Source: Mycobacterium arosiense ATCC BAA-1401 = DSM 45069
GTDB lineage: Bacteria; Actinomycetota; Actinomycetes; Mycobacteriales; Mycobacteriaceae
Assembly: GCF_002086125.1 (NCBI RefSeq)
Contig: NZ_MVHG01000056.1
Coordinates: 1-33,335, forward strand
Reading direction: 5' to 3'
DNA length: 33,335 bases
Part shown: piece by piece, positions 24,865 to 33,274 of the stretch
How positions within the stretch are numbered: position 1 is the first letter of the stretch
Layout of the letters: each line of letters opens with the position of its first letter
Made by a program: the position numbers and the translations under genes
Notes under the pieces: generated by a model
Seen by the model: the letters and a program-made list of their open reading frames with translations, nothing else
What the model was told of the DNA's origin: nothing
Databases searched by the model: none

Positions 24865-25949
24865 GCGGACGCTTTGCCCGCCAACGCTTGTCGCTTCATC
24901 TGGTCGAACATCTCGACGTAGTACGGCAGGCATTCCGACAGCGCCCGTTCGGTGTTGAACAGGGGCTGGTAACCGAGGTCGCGCGACGCCTTGGCGATCG
25001 AAAAGAAATTGTCCAGATACAACCGTTCGACGGCGAGCGGCTCGAGCAGCGGCGCCGGTATCCCGAATCGGAAATGCAACCGCTGCCAACTGGTCATCGC
25101 CGCGCGCACGACGGGCCCGTTCACCCTGACCCGCGGCCACTTCTCCCCGCACGCCTCGACCACCGGCCTGGCGAACTCGAACATGTTGATGGGCTCGGCG
25201 TCGTTGATGAAGTATGCCTGGCCCGGCGCGGTGCCGCCGGGCGTCAGGTGTTCGGCGGCCAGGATGAAACCGTGAATCAGGTTGTGCACGTAAGAGTTAT
25301 CCAACCGGGCCGATTTGCGGCCGATCAGCACCTTGACGTGGCCGGCGATCACGCTTTCGAACAGCTTGCGAAACATCGTCTGGTCGCCCCGGCCCCAGAT
25401 GCCGCTGGGGCGAATCGCACACGTCAACAGTCCGTCGACACCGTTCTGCCTCAAGACGAATCGCTCTGCGAGCACCTTGGTCTCGGTGTAGAGGTCGTTG
25501 AACCGGTCGGTGTAGGGCAGCGCCTCGTCGCCGCCTGCGATGTTCTGACCGCCCATGACGACGCTGTTCGACGAGGTGTAGACGAAGCGCTTCGCCCCGG
25601 CGGCCTGCGCGGCGCGGACCAGGTTTTCGGTGCCCCCGACGTTGACCCCGAAGCTGCGCTGCCGGTACTCGTCGGTCACCGACGCCCCGCCCATCAGGTC
25701 GATGATCGCGGCCGTGTGGAAGACGGTGTCGATGCCGTCGACCGCGTGGGCGCACACGGCCGTGTCGGTGATGTCGCCCTGCAGCATCTCCAGCTGGGGA
25801 TGCGCGGGCAGCGGCGAGGGCGCACGGTCGAACGAACGGACGAAATGTCCGCGCTCGAGCAAGGTGGACACCAGGTTGGCGCCGACGAATCCGGAACCCC
25901 CGGTGACCAGGACGCGGCCGAGCTCGGCCGTCAGCGATGGATCACCCAT
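24861..25949 (-). CDS. 3-beta-hydroxysteroid dehydrogenase (Rv1106c-like)
   Basis: An extended short-chain dehydrogenase of the 3-beta-HSD family, 362 residues from the ATG at 25949. It oxidises cholesterol (NAD+) and isomerises the product to cholest-4-en-3-one, the first step of cholesterol breakdown. In the numbering of a possible longer form starting at 25961 (four extra residues), the Rossmann motif TGGSGFVG is at 20-27 and the catalytic YTETK gives Y158 and K162. The ATG at 25961 overlaps the -10 element TATGCT, so it cannot be transcribed in full; the ATG at 25949 lies 7 bases after that element. A KstR-type operator sits immediately upstream. It converges with the carboxylesterase and shares the CTAG stop bases. 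Confidence 0.93.
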   Translation of the reverse strand: MGDPSLTAELGRVLVTGGSGFVGANLVSTLLERGHFVRSFDRAPSPLPAHPQLEMLQGDITDTAVCAHAVDGIDTVFHTAAIIDLMGGASVTDEYRQRSFGVNVGGTENLVRAAQAAGAKRFVYTSSNSVVMGGQNIAGGDEALPYTDRFNDLYTETKVLAERFVLRQNGVDGLLTCAIRPSGIWGRGDQTMFRKLFESVIAGHVKVLIGRKSARLDNSYVHNLIHGFILAAEHLTPGGTAPGQAYFINDAEPINMFEFARPVVEACGEKWPRVRVNGPVVRAAMTSWQRLHFRFGIPAPLLEPLAVERLYLDNFFSIAKASRDLGYQPLFNTERALSECLPYYVEMFDQMKRQALAGKASA

Positions 25950-25956
25950 GGCCGAA

Positions 25957-25962
25957 AGCATA
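25957..25962 (-). promoter_or_regulatory. -10 element of the 3-beta-HSD gene
   Basis: Read on the minus strand the hexamer is TATGCT, fitting TANNNT, followed by 7 bases and then the ATG at 25949. It decides the start of the gene. Confidence 0.65.
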
Positions 25963-25964
25963 AC

Positions 25965-25978
25965 TGAAACGTGTTCCA
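25965..25978 (-). promoter_or_regulatory. KstR-type operator upstream of the 3-beta-HSD gene
   Basis: TGGAACACGTTTCA on the minus strand matches the KstR consensus TNNAACNNGTTNNA at every fixed position. It lies 2 bases upstream of the -10 element, so a bound repressor would block polymerase. KstR control of this gene has been reported in M. smegmatis, which supports the call. Confidence 0.8.
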
Positions 25979-26022
25979 GTTCGGAGAAACGCTTTCAACC
26001 AAGCCCGCCGATATAGCCGAAT

Positions 26023-26292
26023 TCAGGCATCCTCTGCCTCGCCCGCCGCGAGCGCATCCTCGATTCTCTTGCGGGCGCCAGCTAAGTGCTCTTCGCACCG
26101 TTTGGCCAGCTGTTCTCCCCTTTCCCACAACTTCAGCGATTCATCCAGGTCCAAGCCGCCCTGTTCGAGCACCCGCACCACTTCGATGAGTTCGTCCCGG
26201 CAGGCTTCATACGCCAAATGACTAATAGGTGTAATGGATTCGTCCTCCTGCAGGACGGCGGAGTCGTCCCCGCCGTCGTCGTTACGCGCCAT
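26023..26292 (-). CDS. xseB: exodeoxyribonuclease VII small subunit
   Basis: An 89-residue small subunit of exonuclease VII, similar in length to Rv1107c (85 recalled). It forms helical hairpins that bind the XseA large subunit. The family core is YEACRDELIEVVRVLEQGG followed by LDLDESLKLWERGEQLAKR, and the acidic C-terminus is typical. Its ATG overlaps the end of xseA by 11 bases and has gagggacgg upstream, so translation is coupled. The 3-beta-HSD gene follows 73 bases downstream on the same strand but has its own promoter and operator. Confidence 0.94.
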   Translation of the reverse strand: MARNDDGGDDSAVLQEDESITPISHLAYEACRDELIEVVRVLEQGGLDLDESLKLWERGEQLAKRCEEHLAGARKRIEDALAAGEAEDA

Positions 26293-27538
26293 TGGACCGT
26301 CCCTCGCTCACCGCGGCCACGGCGCCGTCGGCCACCCGCACCCGCAGCCGGGTGCCCGCCGGCGCGTCGTCGGCCGACCGGAGCACCTGGTTCGTCGTCC
26401 CCATGGCCTGAACGGTGGTTTGTACGATGGCGTAACCGCGGGCCAGCGTGGCCGCCGGCCCCAACGTCGCCAGCCGCGCGCGCAGGTGGCCGACCCGCTC
26501 GGTCTCGGTGGCGGCCAGGCGGGTGATGTCGCGGCGCATCGCCGACCGCGCGCGGTGCACCTCCTCGGCGCGGGCCGTCAAGGCCGCCAGCGGCTCGGCC
26601 AGCACCGGGCGACTGCGGATTTGGGCCAGCGCGCGTTGCTCGCGGGTCACCCAGTTGCGCAACGCCTGGGCGCTGCGCCGCCGCAGCTCGTCGAGCAGCC
26701 GCTGCTCGGCGGCGGTGTCGGGCACCACCTTCTTGGCCGCGTCGGTGGGGGTGGCCGCGCGCAGATCGGCGACCAGGTCGCACAGCGGGTTGTCGGGTTC
26801 GTGGCCGACCGCACTGACCACCGGCGTGCGGCAGGCCGCGATGGCACGGCACAGCGTCTCGTCGGAGAACGGCAGCAGGTCCTCCACGCTGCCGCCGCCG
26901 CGGGCGATGACGATGACGTCGACCTCCGCGTCGCGGTCGAGTTCGCCCAGCGCCCCGAGGATCTGGGCGACCGCGTTGGGTCCCTGCACGGCGGTGTTGC
27001 GCACCGCGAACCGCACGCCGGGCCAGCGTGCGGCCGCCACGGTGGTCACGTCGCGTTCGGCGGCGCTGGCCCGGCCGGTGATCAGTCCAATCATGTTGGG
27101 CAAGAAGGGGATCGGTCGCTTGAGCCGAGGATCGAAGAGGCCTTCGGCATCCAGCAGCCGACGCAGCCGATCGATGCGGGCCAACAGCTCGCCCACCCCG
27201 ACGGCGCGAATCTCGGACAGGCGCAACGAGAATGTGCCCCGTCCCTTGTAAAACGACGGTTTGCCGCGCACCACCACCTGCGTGCCCTCGGCCAGCTGCA
27301 CCGGCGCGCTGAGCACCAGATCGCGCGGGCAGGTCACGGTCAGCGACATGTCGGCCGCCGGGTCACGCAACACCATGAACACGGTTTTGGAATCCTGCCG
27401 CATCGAAATCTGGGCCAGCTGACCCTCGACCCAGACGGTGCCCAGCTTGTCGATCCAGCCCGCGACCCGGATGGCCACCGCACGCACCGGGAAAGGGTTT
27501 TCGGCGGAGTTCGGTTCGGAGGTAACGGCCGGGGTCAC
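26282..27538 (-). CDS. xseA: exodeoxyribonuclease VII large subunit
   Basis: A 418-residue large subunit (about 415 in Rv1108c). With XseB it degrades single-stranded DNA in both directions to oligonucleotides. The N-terminal OB fold (about 15-115) contains VWVEGQLAQISM and VRGKPSFYKGRGTFSLRL. The catalytic region includes GLITGRASAAERD, VIVIARGGGSVEDLLPF and VSAVGHEPDNPLCDLVAD, all typical of the family. A long coiled coil follows, rich in Arg and Ala (about 270-360). The start is a GTG that overlaps the stop of the upstream gene by 4 bases. It belongs to the leftward run Rv1109c-like gene, xseA, xseB. Confidence 0.95.
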   Translation of the reverse strand: MTPAVTSEPNSAENPFPVRAVAIRVAGWIDKLGTVWVEGQLAQISMRQDSKTVFMVLRDPAADMSLTVTCPRDLVLSAPVQLAEGTQVVVRGKPSFYKGRGTFSLRLSEIRAVGVGELLARIDRLRRLLDAEGLFDPRLKRPIPFLPNMIGLITGRASAAERDVTTVAAARWPGVRFAVRNTAVQGPNAVAQILGALGELDRDAEVDVIVIARGGGSVEDLLPFSDETLCRAIAACRTPVVSAVGHEPDNPLCDLVADLRAATPTDAAKKVVPDTAAEQRLLDELRRRSAQALRNWVTREQRALAQIRSRPVLAEPLAALTARAEEVHRARSAMRRDITRLAATETERVGHLRARLATLGPAATLARGYAIVQTTVQAMGTTNQVLRSADDAPAGTRLRVRVADGAVAAVSEGRSNGA

Positions 27539-28134
27539 TTCGCGTTCGCGCGGGTGATCCTGTTGGCGATCAGCGTCTGGAACGGTGCACGGCCCTTGGT
27601 GGCCTGCTCGTAGGCCAGCAGGGCTTCGAGCTCGTCCACGCTCAGCGACTGCAGACGCGCCCGCAGTTGCGCCAGCGTCAGCGACGCGTAATCCAACTCG
27701 GTGACCACTTCCGGTTGCGGAACCGTCGCGCCGGCCGCCGGCTTCTTCGATTGCCGGTTGGGCCGGGTCAGCGCGCCCGCGTCCTCGTGGGCGTCGGCCA
27801 CCGAGTACAGCGCGAACCGGCCCTCGGCCCTGCGCTCGCCCTCGCCGCCGTCCGGAAGCCCGCCGTACGCGCCGTCGACCGCGTCATCGAGATCCTCGTC
27901 GAAGGTCGCCCATTCCGGCTTCTCGTCCTTGGGCGGGAAGATCGATTCGAGGGTGCTGTCGCCCTTGATGGCCAGCTCGGCGAGGTTCTGCTGCAAGCGC
28001 ATGACGATGTGCGCGGCCTGACTGGCCAGTGTCATCGGGTACATCAGGATGGTTTTCGGCAGCCTGATGGTCTCTTCCACCGCGACTGTCGCCGCGCCGA
28101 CCAGCAGCCGAACTCCATACGGTGCAGTGCCCAT
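27535..28134 (-). CDS. lipid droplet-associated protein, Rv1109c-like
   Basis: A 199-residue protein. The N-terminal 45 residues are amphipathic and hydrophobic (YGVRLLVGAATVAVEETIRL and LMYPMTLASQAAHIVMRL), without a clear single membrane span. An acidic middle follows (about 65-110). The Leu-rich C-terminal segment includes LRARLQSLSVDELEALL and ends ANRITRANAK. The family is annotated in public databases as lipid droplet-associated, from the M. tuberculosis protein Rv1109c; the molecular role is not known. The hydrophobic N-terminus could bind the droplet surface. It is divergent from ispH (89-base gap) and overlaps xseA by 4 bases, so it is the first gene of the exonuclease VII operon. 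Confidence 0.87.
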   Translation of the reverse strand: MGTAPYGVRLLVGAATVAVEETIRLPKTILMYPMTLASQAAHIVMRLQQNLAELAIKGDSTLESIFPPKDEKPEWATFDEDLDDAVDGAYGGLPDGGEGERRAEGRFALYSVADAHEDAGALTRPNRQSKKPAAGATVPQPEVVTELDYASLTLAQLRARLQSLSVDELEALLAYEQATKGRAPFQTLIANRITRANAK

Positions 28135-28210
28135 GGGTCCAAGATTGCCCTAAGCGGCGGCTAACTCCAAGCCCACCGGCGCGAGCTGGCAAGCCCGTGT
28201 CCGCGGTAAG

Positions 28211-28216
28211 TACCCT
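28211..28216 (+). promoter_or_regulatory. -10 element of ispH
   Basis: TACCCT fits TANNNT with a 7-base gap to the ATG at 28224. The same hexamer and gap occur before the ketosteroid isomerase-like gene. Confidence 0.65.
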
Positions 28217-28223
28217 GGACGAC

Positions 28224-29234
28224 ATGCCGCCGACTATCGACATGGGGATTCCCGGCCTTGTGGGAGGACCGGCGCGCACGGTAGCCGGCGACCCGGTCCC
28301 CAAGCGAGTGCTGTTGGCCGAACCGCGTGGTTACTGCGCGGGCGTCGACCGGGCCGTGGAGACCGTCGAACGCGCGCTGGAAAAGCACGGGCCACCGGTT
28401 TACGTGCGTCATGAGATCGTGCACAACCGCCACGTGGTCACCACCCTGGAAAAGGCCGGCGCGGTGTTCGTCGAGGAAACCGACGAGGTTCCCGAGGGGG
28501 CGATCGTGGTGTTTTCCGCCCATGGCGTGGCGCCCACGGTGCACGCCGCGGCCGCCGACCGCAACCTGCACACCATCGACGCCACGTGCCCCCTGGTGAC
28601 CAAGGTGCACAACGAGGCCAGGCGTTTCGCGCGCAACGACTACGACATCCTGCTGATCGGCCACGAGGGCCACGAAGAGGTCGTCGGGACCGCCGGTGAG
28701 GCGCCCGATCACGTGCAGCTGGTCGACGGTGTCGCCGCCGTGGACCACGTGACGGTGCGCGACGAGAACAAGGTGGTGTGGCTGTCGCAGACCACGCTGT
28801 CGGTGGACGAGACCATGGACATCGTCGAGCGGCTGCGGCAACGGTTCCCCAAGCTGCAGGATCCGCCCAGCGACGACATCTGCTACGCGACCCAGAACCG
28901 GCAGGTCGCGGTTAAGGCGATGGCACCGGAATGCGAGCTGGTGATCGTCGTCGGGTCCCGCAATTCCTCGAACTCGGTGCGGCTGGTCGAGGTCGCGCTG
29001 GGCGGCGGGGCCGCGGCCGCACACCTGGTGGACTGGGCCGACGACATCGACCCGGCATGGCTGGAAGGCGTCACCACGGTGGGCGTCACCTCCGGGGCAT
29101 CGGTTCCCGAGGTCCTGGTTCAGGGCGTGCTGGCGCGGCTGGCCGAATGCGGGTTTGACATTGTGCAGCCGGTCACGACCGCGCAGGAGACCCTGGTGTT
29201 CGCCCTGCCGCGGGAGATCCGGTCAGTGCGCTGA
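28224..29234 (+). CDS. ispH: 4-hydroxy-3-methylbut-2-enyl diphosphate reductase (IspH/LytB)
   Basis: A 336-residue IspH (335 recalled for Rv1110, LytB2). It makes isopentenyl and dimethylallyl diphosphate in the last step of the MEP pathway, using a [4Fe-4S] cluster. The three cluster cysteines are C38 (EPRGYCAGVDRAV), C122 (DATCPLVTK) and C220 (DICYATQNRQ). H67 in RHEIVHN, H100 in SAHGVAP and H150 with E152 in GHEEVVG bind the substrate diphosphate and donate protons. The frame is open upstream to 28122, but the ATG at 28224 follows a leaderless promoter and gives the family length. It supplies IPP, the substrate of the prenyl synthase at 7813. It converges with the Rv1111c-like gene (4-base gap). 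Confidence 0.96.
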   Translation: MPPTIDMGIPGLVGGPARTVAGDPVPKRVLLAEPRGYCAGVDRAVETVERALEKHGPPVYVRHEIVHNRHVVTTLEKAGAVFVEETDEVPEGAIVVFSAHGVAPTVHAAAADRNLHTIDATCPLVTKVHNEARRFARNDYDILLIGHEGHEEVVGTAGEAPDHVQLVDGVAAVDHVTVRDENKVVWLSQTTLSVDETMDIVERLRQRFPKLQDPPSDDICYATQNRQVAVKAMAPECELVIVVGSRNSSNSVRLVEVALGGGAAAAHLVDWADDIDPAWLEGVTTVGVTSGASVPEVLVQGVLARLAECGFDIVQPVTTAQETLVFALPREIRSVR

Positions 29235-29238
29235 GCCG

Positions 29239-30456
29239 CTAGACGTCGTATTCCCACGATTCCGCCGGCGAGGGCCCAGGCGACCGGCCGGACGTCCGCG
29301 AGCGGCTGCGGCGCTCGGTGTCCGGCTCCCGGGGCGGTTCTTGGGAACCGGCGCCCCGGTAGCGGACCTGTGAGATGGGGTGATGGGTCCCATTGGAGCC
29401 GGTTGACGGGGGCCGGCGGCGCCTCGGTTCATACGGCGGCTCGTAAGGCTCGGGGCTGTCGTAGCGGTTCTCACGCCGGCCCCCGAAAGTTGGGCCGCTC
29501 GGCGGCTCGTACCTGTCCCCGTAGGGCTCGAAGCCGTCGAACCGGCTGCTCCGCCGGGTGGGCCGTTCGTAGGGGGTGCGCCGGGTGCGCGGTTCCCGAC
29601 GAGGTTCCCGGGGCGATTGGCCACGCGGATCGGGGTCGGCGTCCGGCCTGGGCCGGCGGCGGGGACGCCGGGGCGGCTCGGCGGCGTCATAGTCGCGGGC
29701 CGACGCGGCGCTGCGGCGGGTGCTGCGCCTCGGGCGTTCGGGCCGCCCGGCGGGTTCGGCCCCCTCGCCCAACGGCTCGCGGGAATGCTGTGAACGGCTC
29801 CGGGCCGAACGCATGGAACGGGTGCTGTGGGTCGTGCGGCGCGTCCTCGATGACGAACTCGAGCGGCGGCCGCGGCGCGCATCGGCGGTGCCGTCGGCGT
29901 CGTCGGCGTCGGGATCGGACTGCAGCACCGACTGCGCCTTGGCGAGGATGCCGTTGAAGAAGGACTTGACGTTGACGCCGGCGGCATCCGAAGCGTCTTC
30001 AGAGGTGCCCGCCGATGTTCTTGTCTGGTAAGCGTTCCCGAAGTACCAGCGGGCCAGTCCGATCGCCAGCACACCGCCCGCGGTGCCCAGCATCAGCGGG
30101 AAGCGCTCGATCAACGGATAGCCGCAGTTGATCAGCAGGTCCTTGAGGCGGCCGACCTTGGCGTCGTGAAACAGCCAGTAGGCGCCCGGTACCGCGCCGA
30201 ACAGGATCAGGGGCGGCTGGATGATCGTGGTGAAGATGCCATCCTGGCGCACCGCCAGCACCGCCGCCACGCAACCGGCGATGTAGAAGCCCGCGAAGAC
30301 GTGGGTCAGTTCCTTGTGACCAGCGTCGATTCCGTAGCCGACGGCGGTCGCGGTGACGGCGAGAAGCAGGGCTGCGTACCAGGGGACGCCTGGGATGTTC
30401 GGCAGGATCGAACGGTGACCATCCTCCACCGTCGAACTCGTCCGCTGTGCTGACAC
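29239..30456 (-). CDS. DUF6542 membrane protein with Arg/Ser-rich tail (Rv1111c-like)
   Basis: A 405-residue protein. The N-terminal third (about 15-140) is a DUF6542-type membrane domain with four helices. It begins ILPNIPGVPWYAALLLAV and includes HVFAGFYIAGCVAAVLAV, IIQPPLILFGAVPGAYWLF and LMLGTAGGVLAIGLARWYFG. The remaining 255 residues are highly charged and probably disordered, with clusters of Arg, Ser, Pro and Tyr (RRGRRSSSSSRTRR and YEPPYEPRRRRPPS). The tail is longer than I recall for Rv1111c (about 330 in total). The start is a GTG 6 bases after a -10 element; an ATG just upstream is out of frame. No function is known. The basic tail could bind nucleic acid or acidic lipids, but that is speculation. 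Confidence 0.86.
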   Translation of the reverse strand: MSAQRTSSTVEDGHRSILPNIPGVPWYAALLLAVTATAVGYGIDAGHKELTHVFAGFYIAGCVAAVLAVRQDGIFTTIIQPPLILFGAVPGAYWLFHDAKVGRLKDLLINCGYPLIERFPLMLGTAGGVLAIGLARWYFGNAYQTRTSAGTSEDASDAAGVNVKSFFNGILAKAQSVLQSDPDADDADGTADARRGRRSSSSSRTRRTTHSTRSMRSARSRSQHSREPLGEGAEPAGRPERPRRSTRRSAASARDYDAAEPPRRPRRRPRPDADPDPRGQSPREPRREPRTRRTPYERPTRRSSRFDGFEPYGDRYEPPSGPTFGGRRENRYDSPEPYEPPYEPRRRRPPSTGSNGTHHPISQVRYRGAGSQEPPREPDTERRSRSRTSGRSPGPSPAESWEYDV

Positions 30457-30462
30457 ATGTAG

Positions 30463-30468
30463 ACCGTA
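30463..30468 (-). promoter_or_regulatory. -10 element of the Rv1111c-like gene
   Basis: Read on the minus strand the hexamer is TACGGT, fitting TANNNT, with a 6-base gap to the GTG at 30456. Confidence 0.6.
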
Positions 30469-30583
30469 CCGGGAATGGGCCGAAAGGCCCGTAAATGCCT
30501 CGTAGGGATCCTGGGCGTGCCCTACCGGGGTGCAGGATCGGCGGTGTCCAATGGTCTTTGGCTCGCGTCGCGGCCAAGACCCC

Positions 30584-30589
30584 TAGACT
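30584..30589 (+). promoter_or_regulatory. -10 element of ychF
   Basis: TAGACT fits TANNNT. The gap to the GTG at 30599 is 9 bases, slightly longer than in the other leaderless candidates, so a leader of one to three bases is possible. Confidence 0.5.
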
Positions 30590-30598
30590 TGGTTCCCC

Positions 30599-31690
<1,092 letters not shown>

Positions 31691-31700
31691 GCATGGCTGT

Positions 31701-32063
31701 CTATCGATTGAGGCTCATCACGTAGACGTCGAGTGTCTCGACGCGTCCCTCGTCGTTGAACGCGTATGCCGTCACCGTATTGGCGACGTGCGTGAAACCG
31801 TCGAAAGTATTTCGCTCCAGGAGTTCCAGTATCACCCGATTACCTTGCTCGGTAATGTGTCTCAGCGTTGCCTCCCAGTGCGTGGCCCCGCCGTACTGGG
31901 TTATGTAGCCCTTGTACAAGTTTCTTCGAGCTTCTCCCTCAGTTCATTGGAGACGTCGGGTTCTTTTGAACGATGCCACAATCGCGTTGAAGCGCTCACT
32001 GTATTCCATGACCTTGCGGGACAGGCCGGTGAAGTTGTCGGAGCTGGGCATTTCGTGGGCCAT
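31701..32063 (-). pseudogene. NTF2-like (SnoaL-type) gene with two compensating frameshifts
   Basis: From the ATG at 32063, which has the near-perfect ribosome binding site aggaggag, the frame reads MAHEMPSSDNFTGLSRK and then stops at codon 40. The next frame continues sensibly as KEPDVSNELREKLEE. The first frame resumes as LYKGYITQYGGATHWEATLR and runs to GRVETLDVYVMSLNR. One extra base in the A run at 31964-31967 and one missing base in the A run at 31921-31923 would account for both breaks. Corrected, the product would have about 120 residues, a single NTF2-like domain. It is either a recent pseudogene or two homopolymer sequencing errors in a live gene. It lies downstream of the AraC-type regulator on the same strand. 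The ligand or reaction is unknown. Confidence 0.7.
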
Positions 32064-32261
32064 ATCGGCTCCTCCTGTTGATGTGAAACAGAAAGCTGAT
32101 CGGAATGTATCTCCTGCGGTCCGGGCAGATGTTTTAATCACTGCGTGCCGTCCGATACGCGGGTGGGTCAGCCTCGCCGGTGCCGTGTTCGTGGCCTTGT
32201 AGTGGTTGGCCACTTGATTCGCAGGTGCTCTCAAAGCCTGAACTGAAGCGGCTCGTTGCCG

Positions 32262-33062
32262 TTACTTTGTGGCGCCTTGTACGCCCGCACCCAGCAGTGC
32301 GGTGGCAGACAATCCAAACATTGAGTGGAACACGCGGCTGAAGTGCGATAGGGACGCAAAGCCCGCGTCGACAGCGCAACGGGTCAGATCATTGCCGGCC
32401 GAAAATCCGTGGGCGGCGTGGAGCATGCGCGACCAAACCTTGTAGCGACGAAAGCTGGTCCCGGTCTGTTGAGCAAACAACCGCAGGAAGTAGGAGGTAG
32501 ATAGGCCGTGCTCCTGGGCGGTGGTGTCGGCGCCGGCGTTAGCCCACGGATCGACGCGCATAGATCTCAGCACGCGTGCAATACGTGGATCGATAAGCCC
32601 CGAAGTTGGCGTGCCGGCGACCGCAAACAGACCATCGAAGTCGGCGCGATCGGCTTGGCATGCCGCGATGCCTTCCTGTTCGCGGCGGTGATCGAATCCG
32701 AACGGCCCAATCACGCGCTTCATGTTGGTCTGGTTATTCACGATCGACGCCGAGGTGGGTTCGAGCAGCAAAACCAGCATTCTGCCCTGACCCGCGGTCA
32801 ACTGGTGCACGTGGCGAGCGCGGGCGTAAATGCTGCGGGCGGTGACTTCCCCGACGGCCCCGGCACGGAATGTGAAAAATACGTCCAAGCCGACTGCTAA
32901 GCAGCCCACCGCGGTCGAATGCGCATCAATATCAAGAGCCGGCCCTAGATAGCCGGCGTAGTTGGAGCCAATCACCAGGCGAGCAGGCGCATCAGCGTTT
33001 GACGCAGCCGGCGCCGCTACGCCGAGACTACCGATGCTGTGGGCATGCGGCGACGAAGTCAC
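32262..33062 (-). CDS. AraC-family transcriptional regulator
   Basis: A 266-residue regulator. The C-terminal 100 residues hold two helix-turn-helix units of the AraC/XylS type. The first is in DTTAQEHGLSTSYFLRLFAQ and the second in CAVDAGFASLSHFSRVFHSM, ending in the family segment FGLSATALL. The N-terminal domain (about 25-165) probably senses a ligand; it includes YARARHVHQLTAGQGRMLVL, as in cupin-like AraC sensor domains. The start is a GTG 7 bases after TAAGGT. It is the upstream neighbour of the broken NTF2-like gene on the same strand, separated by 198 bases in which I see only that gene's ribosome binding site. Its targets are unknown. Confidence 0.88.
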   Translation of the reverse strand: MTSSPHAHSIGSLGVAAPAASNADAPARLVIGSNYAGYLGPALDIDAHSTAVGCLAVGLDVFFTFRAGAVGEVTARSIYARARHVHQLTAGQGRMLVLLLEPTSASIVNNQTNMKRVIGPFGFDHRREQEGIAACQADRADFDGLFAVAGTPTSGLIDPRIARVLRSMRVDPWANAGADTTAQEHGLSTSYFLRLFAQQTGTSFRRYKVWSRMLHAAHGFSAGNDLTRCAVDAGFASLSHFSRVFHSMFGLSATALLGAGVQGATK

Positions 33063-33069
33063 ATCTTTG

Positions 33070-33075
33070 ACCTTA
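33070..33075 (-). promoter_or_regulatory. -10 element of the AraC-family gene
   Basis: Read on the minus strand the hexamer is TAAGGT, fitting TANNNT, with a 7-base gap to the GTG at 33062. Confidence 0.55.
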
Positions 33076-33132
33076 TAGGCGCTTTGCGAAGTTCAGGGGG
33101 CCACAGTAAGGGCCGACGGGCAGGCTGCGGGT

Positions 33133-33158
33133 CACCGGCCGATATCACTCGGCCGGTG
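33133..33158. repeat. 9-base inverted repeat upstream of the AraC-family gene
   Basis: Perfect arms at 33133-33141 and 33150-33158 (CACCGGCCG and its complement) flank an 8-base AT-rich centre. The site lies between the divergent AraC gene and the cut-off gene at 33233, so it may be an operator. A hairpin is the alternative. Confidence 0.5.
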
Positions 33159-33232
33159 TATGCGCGAACCGACCCGCAATTGATGGCACGTTTGTGAAAG
33201 CGCGGGCGACCAGTTGCCGTCACACTGTGCTT

Positions 33233-33274
33233 ATGCCTGCCTCATCACTCGATGACGTTGTCGGCGGCGCCTGA
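33233..33274 (+). pseudogene. gene start cut after 13 codons by an element end
   Basis: An ATG at 33233 opens the frame PASSLDDVVGGA, which meets a TGA at 33272, where an apparent insertion sequence begins. CACACT with a 6-base gap precedes the ATG, the same arrangement as before the gene at 8650. The short frame is read as the 5' remnant of an interrupted gene divergent from the AraC-family regulator. The identity of the gene is unknown, and chance occurrence of so short a frame cannot be excluded. Confidence 0.35.

Noticed and set aside
32064..32234. Upstream extension of the NTF2-like frame to 32234
   Set aside because: The strong ribosome binding site at 32069-32076 fixes the start at 32063; the extension has no family resemblance.
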